A stretch of DNA of 64,000 nt from JAMWDF01 sp964645405 (GTDB lineage: Bacteria; Ratteibacteria; UBA8468; B48-G9; DSTR01). Position 1 is the first letter of the stretch, and each line of letters opens with the position of its first letter. The position numbers and the translations under genes are program-made. Under the pieces are notes generated by a model that saw only the letters and a program-made list of their open reading frames with translations, searched no databases and was not told the origin of the DNA. Below, piece after piece: positions 32,352 to 41,020 of the stretch. The DNA is taken from contig CAZYCA010000016.1 of the NCBI GenBank assembly GCA_964645405.1, positions 194,619 through 258,618 of the forward strand, written 5' to 3'.

Positions 32352-35147
32352 ATGGCAAGGGAAAGCAAAAAAGCCAAATTCGTTTATTTCTTTGGCGGAG
32401 GAAAAGCGGATGGCAATGAATCTATGAAGAATCTTCTTGGAGGGAAAGGTGCCAATCTGGCGGAAATGGCAGGCCATCCCAGATTAAGACTTCCTGTGCC
32501 TCCTGGTTTTACCATTACCACTGAGGTTTGTACATATTACTACCAGCACAAAAGAACGTATCCAGAGGGGTTGAAGGAACAGGTGGAAAAGGCTTTAAAG
32601 CAGGTGGAAAAACTTATGGGAAGGAAATTCGGGGACCCTGATGACCCGCTTCTGGTATCAGTCCGTTCTGGTGCTCGTCGCTCCATGCCCGGGATGATGG
32701 AAACCGTACTGAACGTCGGATTAACCGAAGCAACCTTACCAGGTCTGATTAAGCAGAGTGGTGGCAACGAACGTTTTGCCTGCGACGCTTATCGGCGTTT
32801 AATTATGATGTATTCCGATGTGGTGATGGAGAAAGCCGCTGGTCTTGAGCCCAAAAACGGTAAGGGTATCAGAAAAATCCTTGATGAGCGGATGGAGGAA
32901 ATAAAGAGAGAGAAGAATTATACTTCTGATACCCAGCTTACGGTGGATGACCTGAAACTCCTCATTGCTGACTTCAAGCGCCTGGTGAGAGAAAACCTGG
33001 GGAGTGAATTTCCTGATCGGCCAGAACAACAGTTGTGGGGTGCAATTGGAGCAGTTTTCGCCTCCTGGAATGGTAAACGTGCTGTGGAATACAGAAGAAT
33101 TGAAAAGATTCCTGATGAGTGGGGAACAGCTGTGACGGTACAGTCCATGGTTTTCGGTAACATGGGAGATGATTCCGCTACCGGAGTTGCCTTTACGAGA
33201 AATCCCGGCAACGGCGAAAATCAGTTTTATGGGGAGTACCTGGTGAATGCCCAGGGAGAAGATGTTGTCGCCGGAATCAGAACTCCTGCCCCCATCAACG
33301 AATATTCCAAAAATGACCAGAGCCGGCATCTTCCTACACTGGAGGTACTTATGCCGGGTGTGTACCGGCAGCTGGATGAAATTCGGCGCAGACTGGAGAA
33401 GCATTACCGGGATATGTTAGATATTGAATTTACCATTGAAAAGGGACGCCTTTTCATTCTTCAGTGCCGTGTAGGGAAAAGAAATGGACTTGCTGCCGTG
33501 CGTATGGCAACTGATATGTACCGGGAAAGACTGATTGATAAGGAGACAGCAGTCATGCGGGTAGCCCCGCAGCAACTGGTGGAACTACTATTGCCGATGA
33601 TTGACCCCAGAGTGGAGATGACCACCACTCCCATTGCCAAGGGATTGCCTGCTGGTCCAGGTGGCGCCAGGGGAAGGGTTGTCTTTACGTCAGCTGATGC
33701 GGTTGCCCGGGCAGAAAAGGGAGAGAAGGTTGTACTGGTGAGGGAAGAAACCAGTCCTGAAGATGTTGATGGTATGCATAAATCTCAGGCCATTCTTACC
33801 AGTAAGGGTGGGATGACCTCCCATGCCGCACTGGTGGCCAGGGGCTGGGGTAAGTGCTGTATTGTCGGCTGCTCGGACATTGAAATTTCTGCTGATAATA
33901 AGAGTTTCCGGACCAGAACCGGTGCAGTAATCAAGGAAGGTGACTGGATTTCTCTCAACGGTACCAGGGGTCTGGTTTATGAGGGAAGTCTTCCTCTGGT
34001 GGAACCTGATTTAGAAAAGAACCAGTCTTATCGTGATTTGATGAAACTGGTTGACAGTATCAAGCAGCTGGGTGTGCGGGCTAATGCTGATACCCCGCAG
34101 GATGCCAGGAAAGCCCTCAGTTTTGGTGCTGAAGGTATCGGACTTTTCCGGACAGAACACATGTTTTACGGAGAAGGGAGCGAAAAGCCTCTTTTCCTTT
34201 TAAGAAAAATGATTATGAGTACAGCTGTGGAAGAAAGGAAGGCTGCTCTGGAGGAACTGTTTCCCTATGTGAAAAACGATATTAAGGCTACTCTGGAAGT
34301 GATGGAAGGGCTGCCGGTGACCATCAGGCTTCTGGACCCACCTCTGCATGAATTTGTTCCCCACAGCGAAGAGAAGATGGCAGCACTGGCAGCTGAACTG
34401 GGAGTGGACACCGCGGAGTTAGAAAAAAGGGCGGAAGGGTTAAGAGAAAGTAACCCCATGCTGGGACATAGAGGTGTTCGTCTGGGAGTAACCTACCCGG
34501 AGATTACAGAGATGCAGTTTCGGGCGATACTGGAAGCTGCCGCGGAAATTATCCAGTCTGGAGGAAAAGCATTACCGGAGATTATGGTTCCGGTGACCTG
34601 TTCTGTGACAGAACTTGAAAATCAGAGGCGTATCCTGGATAAGGTATATGCTGAGGTCTGCAGCAAGTTTGGTCTTAAGAAAATACCCTTCCTGTATGGC
34701 ACCATGATAGAGATTCCCCGGGCAGCCCTCACTGCCGGGCAAATGGCTAAAGTTGCGGAATTTTTCTCCTTTGGCACGAATGATTTAACCCAGATGGCTT
34801 ACGGGTTCTCCAGGGACGACATTGGTTCTTTTCTGCCTGAATATCTGAATGCCAAAATTCTACCAGCAGACCCGTTTCAGACCATTGACCAGGAAGCTGT
34901 CGGTGAATTGATTCAGCTGGGAATACAGAGGGGAAGGGCGACCAGACCAAAGCTGAAGGTGGGCATTTGTGGAGAACATGGTGGGGACCCGGACTCGGTA
35001 AAATTTTGCCACCGTGTGAAGATGAATTATGTGTCCTGTTCTCCCTTCCGTGTCCCGATATCCCGGCTGGCAGCAGCCCAGGCGGTAGTTGAAGAGAAGG
35101 CAAAAACGCCTGGCAAAGTAGCAAAAAGAAGTTCCAAAGTTAAGTAG
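32352..35147 (+). CDS. ppdK: Pyruvate, phosphate dikinase
   Basis: 931 residues. The N-terminal ATP-grasp domain carries GGKGANLAEM, VRSGARRSMPGMM and TGVAFTRNP. The swivelling phosphohistidine domain holds the catalytic His in GGMTSHAALVARG (about 480). The C-terminal PEP barrel has GLFRTEHMF, the substrate loops and ICGEHGGDP. It interconverts PEP and pyruvate with AMP and pyrophosphate, typical of PPi-based glycolysis in anaerobes. A strong GGAGGGGG site precedes the ATG. The last codons (RSSKVK and the stop) are made of the dispersed AAGTT repeat. Confidence 0.95.
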   Translation: MARESKKAKFVYFFGGGKADGNESMKNLLGGKGANLAEMAGHPRLRLPVPPGFTITTEVCTYYYQHKRTYPEGLKEQVEKALKQVEKLMGRKFGDPDDPLLVSVRSGARRSMPGMMETVLNVGLTEATLPGLIKQSGGNERFACDAYRRLIMMYSDVVMEKAAGLEPKNGKGIRKILDERMEEIKREKNYTSDTQLTVDDLKLLIADFKRLVRENLGSEFPDRPEQQLWGAIGAVFASWNGKRAVEYRRIEKIPDEWGTAVTVQSMVFGNMGDDSATGVAFTRNPGNGENQFYGEYLVNAQGEDVVAGIRTPAPINEYSKNDQSRHLPTLEVLMPGVYRQLDEIRRRLEKHYRDMLDIEFTIEKGRLFILQCRVGKRNGLAAVRMATDMYRERLIDKETAVMRVAPQQLVELLLPMIDPRVEMTTTPIAKGLPAGPGGARGRVVFTSADAVARAEKGEKVVLVREETSPEDVDGMHKSQAILTSKGGMTSHAALVARGWGKCCIVGCSDIEISADNKSFRTRTGAVIKEGDWISLNGTRGLVYEGSLPLVEPDLEKNQSYRDLMKLVDSIKQLGVRANADTPQDARKALSFGAEGIGLFRTEHMFYGEGSEKPLFLLRKMIMSTAVEERKAALEELFPYVKNDIKATLEVMEGLPVTIRLLDPPLHEFVPHSEEKMAALAAELGVDTAELEKRAEGLRESNPMLGHRGVRLGVTYPEITEMQFRAILEAAAEIIQSGGKALPEIMVPVTCSVTELENQRRILDKVYAEVCSKFGLKKIPFLYGTMIEIPRAALTAGQMAKVAEFFSFGTNDLTQMAYGFSRDDIGSFLPEYLNAKILPADPFQTIDQEAVGELIQLGIQRGRATRPKLKVGICGEHGGDPDSVKFCHRVKMNYVSCSPFRVPISRLAAAQAVVEEKAKTPGKVAKRSSKVK

Positions 35148-35176
35148 TTATTAAGTAAAGAAGTTAAGAAGTTCAT
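35128..35176. repeat. AAGTT-type dispersed repeat, copy 2
   Basis: It contains GAAGTTCCAAAGTTA, 13 of whose 15 bases (AAGTTCCAAAGTT plus flanks) also occur at 46895-46910, followed by further AAGTT units. It spans the 3' end of ppdK and supplies its last six codons and the TAG stop. Confidence 0.55.
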
Positions 35177-35331
35177 ATTTTATTCCGGAACCTGGCACGG
35201 TGGGAAAGAGGATGTGGAGTTTTTTTTTCTTTTTTAGCCTTATTATTTTCCTCCTGTGCAAAGACGGCCAGTAACCTTTTTTTTTCCGCTTCCCAGCAGG
35301 GCAGACCAGGCGCGGTTTTAAAATCTCCCCG

Positions 35332-35362
35332 GCTCCTCTTCAGTAAGGAGCGGAGTCTTTCT
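35332..35362 (+). terminator. Possible terminator downstream of ppdK
   Basis: Six-base stem GCTCCT/AGGAGC with an 8-base loop, then CGGAGTCTTTCTT. The T run is interrupted, so this is a weak call. Confidence 0.3.
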
Positions 35363-35391
35363 TATCTTCCCCTTTGCCAGGTTTTTTGTTC

Positions 35392-35423
35392 CCCCCTTCT
35401 TTCAAAAAAAGGATACAAGGGGG
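35392..35423. repeat. CCCCCTT/AAGGGGG hairpin
   Basis: Seven-base arms separated by 18 bases. The arms resemble dispersed palindromic repeats found between genes in many bacteria. Only one copy was seen in this window. Confidence 0.4.
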
Positions 35424-35608
35424 ATTGAAAAATTCGCCCTACACTGCTGGCCATGAGAAGCAAGGTAAAGATAAATTAGATTGAGCAAAGGAGAAAGGCG
35501 AAGTTTCCTTTCCTTAAACAGGAGCCTTTCAGACAATGTTTTTTCTCAAAGGCAGGGATTTATCCTTCTCCAGTCTTTTTCGTTTCCTTAAAAGAGATGC
35601 CGTTACCA

Positions 35609-35646
35609 CCTCGGTGAAGCGGTACAAGAAGGTTCAGGGACCGAGG
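35609..35646. other. Perfect 7-base stem, possible structured RNA
   Basis: CCTCGGT at 35609-35615 pairs with ACCGAGG at 35640-35646 across a 24-base loop. There is no further support. Confidence 0.25.
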
Positions 35647-35730
35647 CAATAAGTTTGTCTCCACCACGGGGCAGGAAGTAGTTCTTTCTTTTTAGATGTT
35701 CGTCCCGGAGTAAGACCACCCGGTCAGGAT

Positions 35731-35759
35731 TTGGGGTCGTCAAATATTTCAGGTATAAT
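35731..35759 (+). promoter_or_regulatory. Promoter for the DUF362-ferredoxin-Tat operon
   Basis: TTGGGG (35731-35736), 17 bases, TATAAT (35754-35759). The leader to the ATG at 35873 would be about 107 bases. Confidence 0.5.
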
Positions 35760-35872
35760 GAGCACAAAGTGCAATCTCTGGCAGGTGCGTAAACATAGCA
35801 GGGTAGGGCGGTTGAGAAAAAGGTTGAAATGGAACTATCTAAGTTTTTGAAAAATAAGAACTTGGAGGAAAA

Positions 35873-36769
35873 ATGGAAAGGAGAGAATTTCTTAAGAAAA
35901 GTATTTGGATTCTGGCTGGAGCTGGCCTTTCGCGGTATGTCGGCTTGGGATTCAGGAAGGTGGCTAACGCAGGGGAAAGCGGTGCTGAAATTGTCATGGT
36001 AAAAGGTACGGACAGTGAGAAGATTACCTTTCGCGCATTAGAAATGCTGGGAGGGATGAAGCAGTTTGTGAAAAAAGGTCAGCGGGTAGTGGTTAAGCCC
36101 AATATTGCGTGGAACAGAACAGTGGAACAGGCAGCCAACACTCATCCCTGTGTGGTGAAAGCACTGATAAAGATGTGTTTGCAGGTAGGGGCATCACAGG
36201 TGGTGGTGATTGATAATACATGCAATCCCTGGAACTTGACATATGTAACCAGCGGCATGGAATCAGCGGTAAAGGAAGCCGGTGGTCTGTTAAAAGGTCC
36301 GCAGTCATTCAAGAAAGTTACCCTGCCACAGGCAACTATTCTGAAAGAAGCTGAGGTTCTGGAAGAAGTTCTCAATGCTGATGTAGTTATCAACGTTCCT
36401 GTGGTGAAGGTCCATGGTTCTCAGGCTAAGGTGACGCTTTCCATGAAAAATCTTATGGGTGTTGTAAAAGACCGTGGCTATTTTCACCGTACTGACCTGA
36501 ACAGATGCATTGCGGAAATTGCTGGCTACATAAAACCTCATCTTACGGTACTGGATGCTACAAGAATTTTGTTGACCAGGGGACCGCAGGGTCCTGGTGA
36601 GGTCAAGGTTCTGGAAACAGTGCTTGCGGGAAAGGATTTTGTCGCTCTGGATACTTACGGTAGCACTCTTCTTGGTGTGAAACCAGAAATAGTCCCGCAT
36701 ATTCAAATGGCTGCAGAGATGGGCCTGGGCCAGAATGACCTTTCCAGGATTAAGGTGAGGACAAACTGA
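35873..36769 (+). CDS. DUF362 protein with Tat signal
   Basis: 298 residues. The N-terminus MERREFLKKSIWILAGAG is a twin-arginine signal (RRxFLKK). The DUF362 core follows, with VVVKPNIAWNRT (about 70), the metal or cluster region DNTCNPW (about 113) and VVKVHGSQAKVTLSMKNLMGVVKDR (about 178). DUF362 proteins often accompany ferredoxin domains; their reaction is unknown. It carries no ferredoxin motifs itself, but the next two genes supply them. GGAGG lies before the ATG. The stop overlaps the next start by one base. Confidence 0.85.
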   Translation: MERREFLKKSIWILAGAGLSRYVGLGFRKVANAGESGAEIVMVKGTDSEKITFRALEMLGGMKQFVKKGQRVVVKPNIAWNRTVEQAANTHPCVVKALIKMCLQVGASQVVVIDNTCNPWNLTYVTSGMESAVKEAGGLLKGPQSFKKVTLPQATILKEAEVLEEVLNADVVINVPVVKVHGSQAKVTLSMKNLMGVVKDRGYFHRTDLNRCIAEIAGYIKPHLTVLDATRILLTRGPQGPGEVKVLETVLAGKDFVALDTYGSTLLGVKPEIVPHIQMAAEMGLGQNDLSRIKVRTN

Positions 36770-37434
36770 TGTCCGGCAGTGTGTTCAGTCGTGCGAAAAG
36801 GAAGTTGCCCTGGCGAAGGTTAACTCAGCTTGTTGTTCTTATCCTTTTTATTCTTTTCCTGGTCAGGACAAAATTTCCTGGACCCGGTAAGTTAATTTCC
36901 CCTGTTTTTTTTCGTCTGGACTTATTTCTGGCTGTGACCAGTTTCTTCTCTTCTGGTTACAGGACTGGTCCTTTCTGGCCTCTGCTGTTTTTAGTCATAG
37001 CCGTTGTTGTTTTTGGTAACTTCTTTTGTTTCTGGATCTGTCCGGTTGGCAGTTCGCTCGAATTTGCCGGCTTTATTTTTTGCCGCAGACGCTGGCGGGT
37101 AGGGTGGAAATTACCTTTCTGGTTTCGCTACTTCCGGTTTTTGCTTTTGGGCCTGATGATTTTGATAAGTCCTTTTTCCCTTGTAGGAAAACTGCCTTAC
37201 CTTGCCTGGTTGTTTGATCCGTTTGTCATCACTGTCCGGGCTTTGGTTTTCGGTGGTGGATGGCTCGTTTTTTTGCTGGTTCTATTTGTTTTCAGCATCA
37301 CTTTTCCCAGGGGGTGGTGCTTTAACTTTTGTCCTTTAGGTGCTTTCTACACGTTAATAGGAAGAATCTATCCGAAACCCTGGCTGAGGCAAGGAAAACA
37401 AAATGCGGCGCATCAGTCGGAGAGAATTTCTTAA
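36769..37434 (+). CDS. NapH-like polytopic membrane iron-sulfur protein
   Basis: 221 residues with about five membrane segments (21-37, 60-90, 115-140, 150-165, 163-185). Two CxxxCP motifs, FCFWICPVGSS and GWCFNFCPLGAF, are typical of NapH and related 4Fe-4S membrane proteins that pass electrons from quinols. The C-terminal ferredoxin clusters of true NapH are absent; the neighbouring ferredoxin gene could supply them. The last 32 bases overlap the next gene. Confidence 0.78.
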   Translation: MSGSVFSRAKRKLPWRRLTQLVVLILFILFLVRTKFPGPGKLISPVFFRLDLFLAVTSFFSSGYRTGPFWPLLFLVIAVVVFGNFFCFWICPVGSSLEFAGFIFCRRRWRVGWKLPFWFRYFRFLLLGLMILISPFSLVGKLPYLAWLFDPFVITVRALVFGGGWLVFLLVLFVFSITFPRGWCFNFCPLGAFYTLIGRIYPKPWLRQGKQNAAHQSERIS

Positions 37435-37996
37435 GTTTTGTTCCTATTTTGGTCTGGCTGCAGTTTTACCGGTAGACCTGTCAGGGAGCAAGAGGGAAGG
37501 ATTTATCAGACCACCTGGTTCCGTAGAAGAACCGGTTTTTAACAATCTTTGCTACAGGTGTGGACTTTGTTTCAAGATTTGTCCGGCTAAATGTTTGAAG
37601 CCTGTCAGCTTCACTGATTCCGTCAAAAGCTGGGGTAGTCCCCACATCATCCCCAGAGAGGCTGGATGTTTAAGGTGTGGTAGTTGCAGCCGGGTCTGTC
37701 CTTCTGGTGCCCTCCAGTCTGTCCCGCCAGAAATTGTCAAAATGGGTACTGCCAGGATTGAGAAAGAAAGGTGCCTGGTCTGGACCAGAGAGAAGGAATG
37801 CCTGGTCTGTCTGGAGTACTGCCCGGTGGGAGCAGTTATTCTTGATGAAAAAGGCAGGCCCGAGGTTGACCCTGGAGTTTGCGTCGGCTGTGGTCTTTGT
37901 GAGCAGAACTGTCCGGTTCCTGGTAAGAAGGCAGCAATTCGTGTAACTGCACTCGGTGAGAAACGTTATTACTTAAAAGAGAAAAAATACCGCTAA
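37403..37996 (+). CDS. Tat-exported polyferredoxin (NapG-like)
   Basis: 197 residues. The N-terminus RRISRREFLKF is a twin-arginine signal. The domain has four Cys clusters: CYRCGLCFKICP (about 50), CLRCGSCSRVCP (about 91), C...CLVCLEYCP (about 125-138) and CVGCGLCEQNCP (about 154), enough for four 4Fe-4S centres. NapG-type proteins relay electrons in the periplasm from the membrane NapH. With DUF362 and the NapH-like gene this forms an exported redox module of unknown substrate. Confidence 0.83.
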   Translation: MRRISRREFLKFCSYFGLAAVLPVDLSGSKREGFIRPPGSVEEPVFNNLCYRCGLCFKICPAKCLKPVSFTDSVKSWGSPHIIPREAGCLRCGSCSRVCPSGALQSVPPEIVKMGTARIEKERCLVWTREKECLVCLEYCPVGAVILDEKGRPEVDPGVCVGCGLCEQNCPVPGKKAAIRVTALGEKRYYLKEKKYR

Positions 37997-38037
37997 TCTG
38001 AAAATCAGGCGTAAAGACAATTAACCTGGAGGAAAAG

Positions 38038-38235
38038 ATGGGTAATATCGGGATGCCAGAGTTGATACTTATTCTGGTAATTATTCTTCTGCTTTTTGGC
38101 GCTCGGCGGCTGCCAGAAATTGGCCGGTCGCTGGGTCGGGCTCTTGGAGAGTTCAAAAAAGGTTTGCAGGAAGCCAGGAAGGAAGTGGAACAGACAGAAA
38201 AAGAAAAAGATGATGAGGAGCAAGGAAAAAGTTGA
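38038..38235 (+). CDS. tatA: Sec-independent translocase TatA/TatE
   Basis: 65 residues. One short membrane helix (about 7-21) ends in the FGARRLPEIGRSLG hinge. An amphipathic helix and a Lys/Glu-rich tail follow. TatA oligomers form the pore for folded proteins with twin-arginine signals. GGAGGAAAAG precedes the ATG. It sits directly behind two genes with Tat signals, so the transporter is encoded with its cargo. Confidence 0.93.
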   Translation: MGNIGMPELILILVIILLLFGARRLPEIGRSLGRALGEFKKGLQEARKEVEQTEKEKDDEEQGKS

Positions 38236-38941
38236 TTCTCTGACCTTTCTGGAACATCTGGAAGAGCTCCGGCGCCGCATAATAGCAGTTCTGACCTTCT
38301 GGTTGATAGCTTTTGGCATATGTTATGTATTTGTAGATAAAATACTTAGCTTTTTTTTTAGACCTCTTACTCCTTTTCAGCCGAAGCCTGTTTTCACAAG
38401 ACCCACAGAACCTTTTCTGGTTACTTTTGGAGTTTGTGCCCTGGTAGCAGCTTTAATTAGTTTACCTGTTTTGATAGCCCAGATATGGTTGTTTGTAGCT
38501 CCAGGCCTTACCACCAGGGAGAGACAATTATCCCGGTGGGTTTTACTTGGGCTGGTGGTTTTCTCCTTCAGCGGGATGGCGTTCGGATTCTTTTTCCTGG
38601 TTCCTGTTGGTCTTAAGGTTCTTCTGGGTTTTGCCAGGCAAACAATGACTCCTTTGATTTCAGCTGGTTCCTATCTTGGTTTTGTCGCCATGCTTACTCT
38701 GGGGCTGGGAGCAGTATTCAACCTGCCTGTAGTTCTCGGAGCCCTGGCAGCCTGTGGTCTCGTTGAGCCGGCGGCTCTCAGGGGGAACCGTCGTCTGGCT
38801 GTGGTACTGGCTCTGGTGGTAGCAGCAGTTATTACTCCGACCACCGATATAGTAACACAGTTGTTACTGGGTACAGCGCTGGTAGTTCTTTATGAAATAG
38901 GGATTATTTTTGCCAGCGTTTTTCGTCACCCAAGTAATTGA
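38210..38941 (+). CDS. tatC: Sec-independent translocase TatC
   Basis: 243 residues from ATG 38210 (or the next codon, 38213). An upstream in-frame ATG at 38096 lies inside tatA and gives a nonsense N-terminus. The family motif LTFLEHLEELRRR at about 10-22 is followed by six membrane helices and the conserved FRPL/PxEPF region (KPVFTRPTEPF). TatC recognises the twin-arginine signal. It overlaps tatA by 26 bases. No tatB is present, as in TatA/TatC minimal systems. Confidence 0.92.
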   Translation: MMRSKEKVDSLTFLEHLEELRRRIIAVLTFWLIAFGICYVFVDKILSFFFRPLTPFQPKPVFTRPTEPFLVTFGVCALVAALISLPVLIAQIWLFVAPGLTTRERQLSRWVLLGLVVFSFSGMAFGFFFLVPVGLKVLLGFARQTMTPLISAGSYLGFVAMLTLGLGAVFNLPVVLGALAACGLVEPAALRGNRRLAVVLALVVAAVITPTTDIVTQLLLGTALVVLYEIGIIFASVFRHPSN

Positions 38942-39060
38942 TAATAAATTTCTTAGCTGGCTCCATGTCAGAAATTGTTTTAAGATAGACTTTTCTGCAC
39001 CAGGAAGCGAGCCTCATGGTTAGAACATTCCGGGGTGACTGCCGCAAGGTAACATAATAT

Positions 39061-39103
39061 CTCTTATACGACGTTACATTTCTATCCCCTTGATATATAA
39101 GAG
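39061..39103. other. CTCTTATA/TATAAGAG inverted repeat
   Basis: Perfect 8-base arms at 39061-39068 and 39096-39103 in the 258-base gap between tatC and the convergent DUF4013 gene. It could be a transcript hairpin or an operator; nothing else was seen in the gap. Confidence 0.3.
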
Positions 39104-39199
39104 CTTAGAATAGTAATCCACAGAAGTAAACAAGAAGTGTGGGAGAAAGGTAGTTGGCTACCGGAAGCAGAAAATTTTGGGATGTTTTTTAGGGAAGGT

Positions 39200-39907
39200 T
39201 CAGCTGGCTGGCGGTGTGTGAAAAAGGTCTGGAGTTTGTGTTCTGGGGGCGACGGTGATTGACCGGCGGGGAAAAACTTTGCCGAGAAGATGGACGGTAA
39301 GGTAGCCGTCGTAAAAAAGAAGGAATCCTGCCAGAATTAGGCCGGAAACGATGTTGAGGAGAAGGAAAATAAGGGCAAAGGAGAGGACGTAAAGGGAAAG
39401 GATAACTGTATAAATTATAAGGTAGTCCCTTGCCACCAGGAAGATACGGTCAAGGAGAACCGGAAGATTAAAAGCCCTGCGCAGGTTCCTGGCTTCTACC
39501 ATAGAACAAAGGGCAAAAGGCATAATGAAGGTAGCCAGAAGAAAGAACAGAATCATTATCAGGTTAATAACCTGGCCGCGGATAAAAAATAAAGACAGGA
39601 TTTTTCCTCCGGAAAGGGTTGACACAAAGAAGCCACTTAAAAGCATCAATAAAAAAGGGATAGCCAGGTAAATAATGATTACTCCTGCACCCATCAGCCC
39701 CCAGAGAAGAAATTCCTTGAGATTTTCATCCCATTCCACGTTAGATTTTTCCAGGCGGAGAATCTTTTCCAGCTTTTTCATCAGGAAACCGATGGAAATT
39801 AGCTGGACCACGGGAAAAAAAAGAAGTAGCCCCCCTATCAGGATGTCCTGAGCATTGCGGCGACTTTTGACTGTTGTCCGGAAAGCCTCAATAATCTTTC
39901 TTTTCAT
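39200..39907 (-). CDS. DUF4013 membrane protein
   Basis: 235 residues with about five to six membrane segments (23-45, 67-92, 105-133, 155-190 region). The segment VEWDENLKEFLLWGL matches the pattern by which DUF4013 proteins are recognised (Trp-Asp followed by an FxxG-type helix). The function is unknown. It overlaps the end of pdxJ by 20 bases and closes the trpS operon. Confidence 0.7.
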   Translation of the reverse strand: MKRKIIEAFRTTVKSRRNAQDILIGGLLLFFPVVQLISIGFLMKKLEKILRLEKSNVEWDENLKEFLLWGLMGAGVIIIYLAIPFLLMLLSGFFVSTLSGGKILSLFFIRGQVINLIMILFFLLATFIMPFALCSMVEARNLRRAFNLPVLLDRIFLVARDYLIIYTVILSLYVLSFALIFLLLNIVSGLILAGFLLFYDGYLTVHLLGKVFPRRSITVAPRTQTPDLFHTPPAS

Positions 39908-40622
39908 ACGTGCGGATGATTTCTAACATTTCTCGCACAGCTTTTTCCAGGCCACAAAAAACAGCCTTGCCGATAATACTGTAACCAATGTTCAATTCTT
40001 CCACTCCGGGGAGACGGCAGATAGGTATCACATTGCGGTAATCCAGTCCGTGGCCGGCAAAAACTTTCAGCCCTGTAGAAAGAGCCAGCTCCGCTGCCCG
40101 GGCAAGCCGGTTAAACTCCTGCATCATTTCTTCTTCCTTCTCTGTTTCTGCGTACCGGCCGGTATGGAACTCCACAGAATCTGCTTCTATTTTTTTTGCT
40201 GCTTCTACCTGGCGCTGGTCTGGTTCAATGAAAAGACTGACAGCAATGTTTTCTCTCCGAAAACGTTTGACTACCTCAGCAAGTCTGGTTTGCTGCCCGG
40301 CAACGTCAAGTCCTCCTTCTGTGGTAAGTTCTTCTCGTTTTTCCGGGACCAGGGTAACCTGATGAGGTTTTACCTGCAGAGCAATTTTGATGATTTCTTC
40401 TGAGGTAGCCATTTCTAAATTCAGCTTTGTTTTTACGACTTCTTTCAGCAGGAAAAGGTCCCTGTCCTGAATATGCCGGCGGTCTTCCCGCAGATGACAC
40501 ACAATAGAATCACAACCTGCCTGTTCACAGATCAATGCTGCTTGAATAGGGTCAGGCGTGCGGCTTTTTCTCGCCTGCCGTAAGGTGGCCACATGGTCAA
40601 TATTAACTCCCAATCTTATCAT
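39888..40622 (-). CDS. pdxJ: Pyridoxine 5'-phosphate synthase
   Basis: 244 residues. GVNIDHVATLRQAR at the N-terminus, the catalytic Glu/His region CHLREDRRHIQ (about 43-53), FIEPDQRQVEAA and VEFHTGRYA are all standard. PdxJ closes the pyridine ring from 1-deoxyxylulose 5-phosphate and 3-amino-1-hydroxyacetone phosphate, giving vitamin B6 for LysA and HisC among others. Its start overlaps the cdaR-like stop by four bases. Confidence 0.94.
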   Translation of the reverse strand: MIRLGVNIDHVATLRQARKSRTPDPIQAALICEQAGCDSIVCHLREDRRHIQDRDLFLLKEVVKTKLNLEMATSEEIIKIALQVKPHQVTLVPEKREELTTEGGLDVAGQQTRLAEVVKRFRRENIAVSLFIEPDQRQVEAAKKIEADSVEFHTGRYAETEKEEEMMQEFNRLARAAELALSTGLKVFAGHGLDYRNVIPICRLPGVEELNIGYSIIGKAVFCGLEKAVREMLEIIRTYEKKDY

Positions 40623-41020
40623 TTTACCCTCCTGTAAACAGCTACTCTGTCCGGGTCAACTTTTAAGATAACTAAATCCTTACTGCTACTGATATGAACA
40701 GGCAGTAAGGTAGAATTTTCTTCTGTGTATTTTTCAGGTGTAACAAAAACCTGGAATAACATCTCACGGGAGAAAAAGTACCCCTTTTTAGGTATGAAGT
40801 AAACATCAACTGCAGAAGGTATAACCTGCCATTCGGAAGGGTTAAACGCCTGCACTTTTACCGGTTGACATGCCCTTAGCACAGGTAAAGATTGCGCTAA
40901 ATGATTTCTTTCCCCCCGCACATTGAAGACATAAAACCAGAGAGCAATTCCCATCAAGACAGCATAGATTTTTAGCTGCCAGTTATGGAGCAAAACAGAT
41001 AAAATTTTTCTCTTGTTCAT
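40619..41020 (-). CDS. Short YbbR/CdaR-like protein
   Basis: 133 residues, much shorter than the multi-domain CdaR regulators. One membrane anchor (about 13-31, WQLKIYAVLMGIALWFYVF) matches the YbbR N-terminus, followed by roughly one YbbR-like beta domain. It directly follows cdaA with a four-base overlap, the arrangement in which CdaR modulates CdaA. The homology is weak, but position and anchor support it. Confidence 0.72.
   Translation of the reverse strand: MNKRKILSVLLHNWQLKIYAVLMGIALWFYVFNVRGERNHLAQSLPVLRACQPVKVQAFNPSEWQVIPSAVDVYFIPKKGYFFSREMLFQVFVTPEKYTEENSTLLPVHISSSKDLVILKVDPDRVAVYRRVK

Larger units (their letters stand above)
35148..35872. other. 725-base region without a gene
   Basis: No convincing reading frame, tRNA or known riboswitch was recognised. 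Visible elements are poly-T tracts near 35220, a hairpin GCTCCT/AGGAGC (35332-35351) followed by a T-rich stretch, a hairpin at 35392-35423, a perfect 7-base stem at 35609-35646, and a promoter at 35731-35759. It could be decayed sequence or an unrecognised RNA. Confidence 0.5.

Noticed and set aside
32799..33404. 201-codon minus-strand frame inside ppdK
   Set aside because: It is a shadow of a highly conserved coding region.
38096..38209. Longer tatC start at 38096
   Set aside because: The added 38 residues are tatA read in another frame; the family N-terminus begins at 38210.
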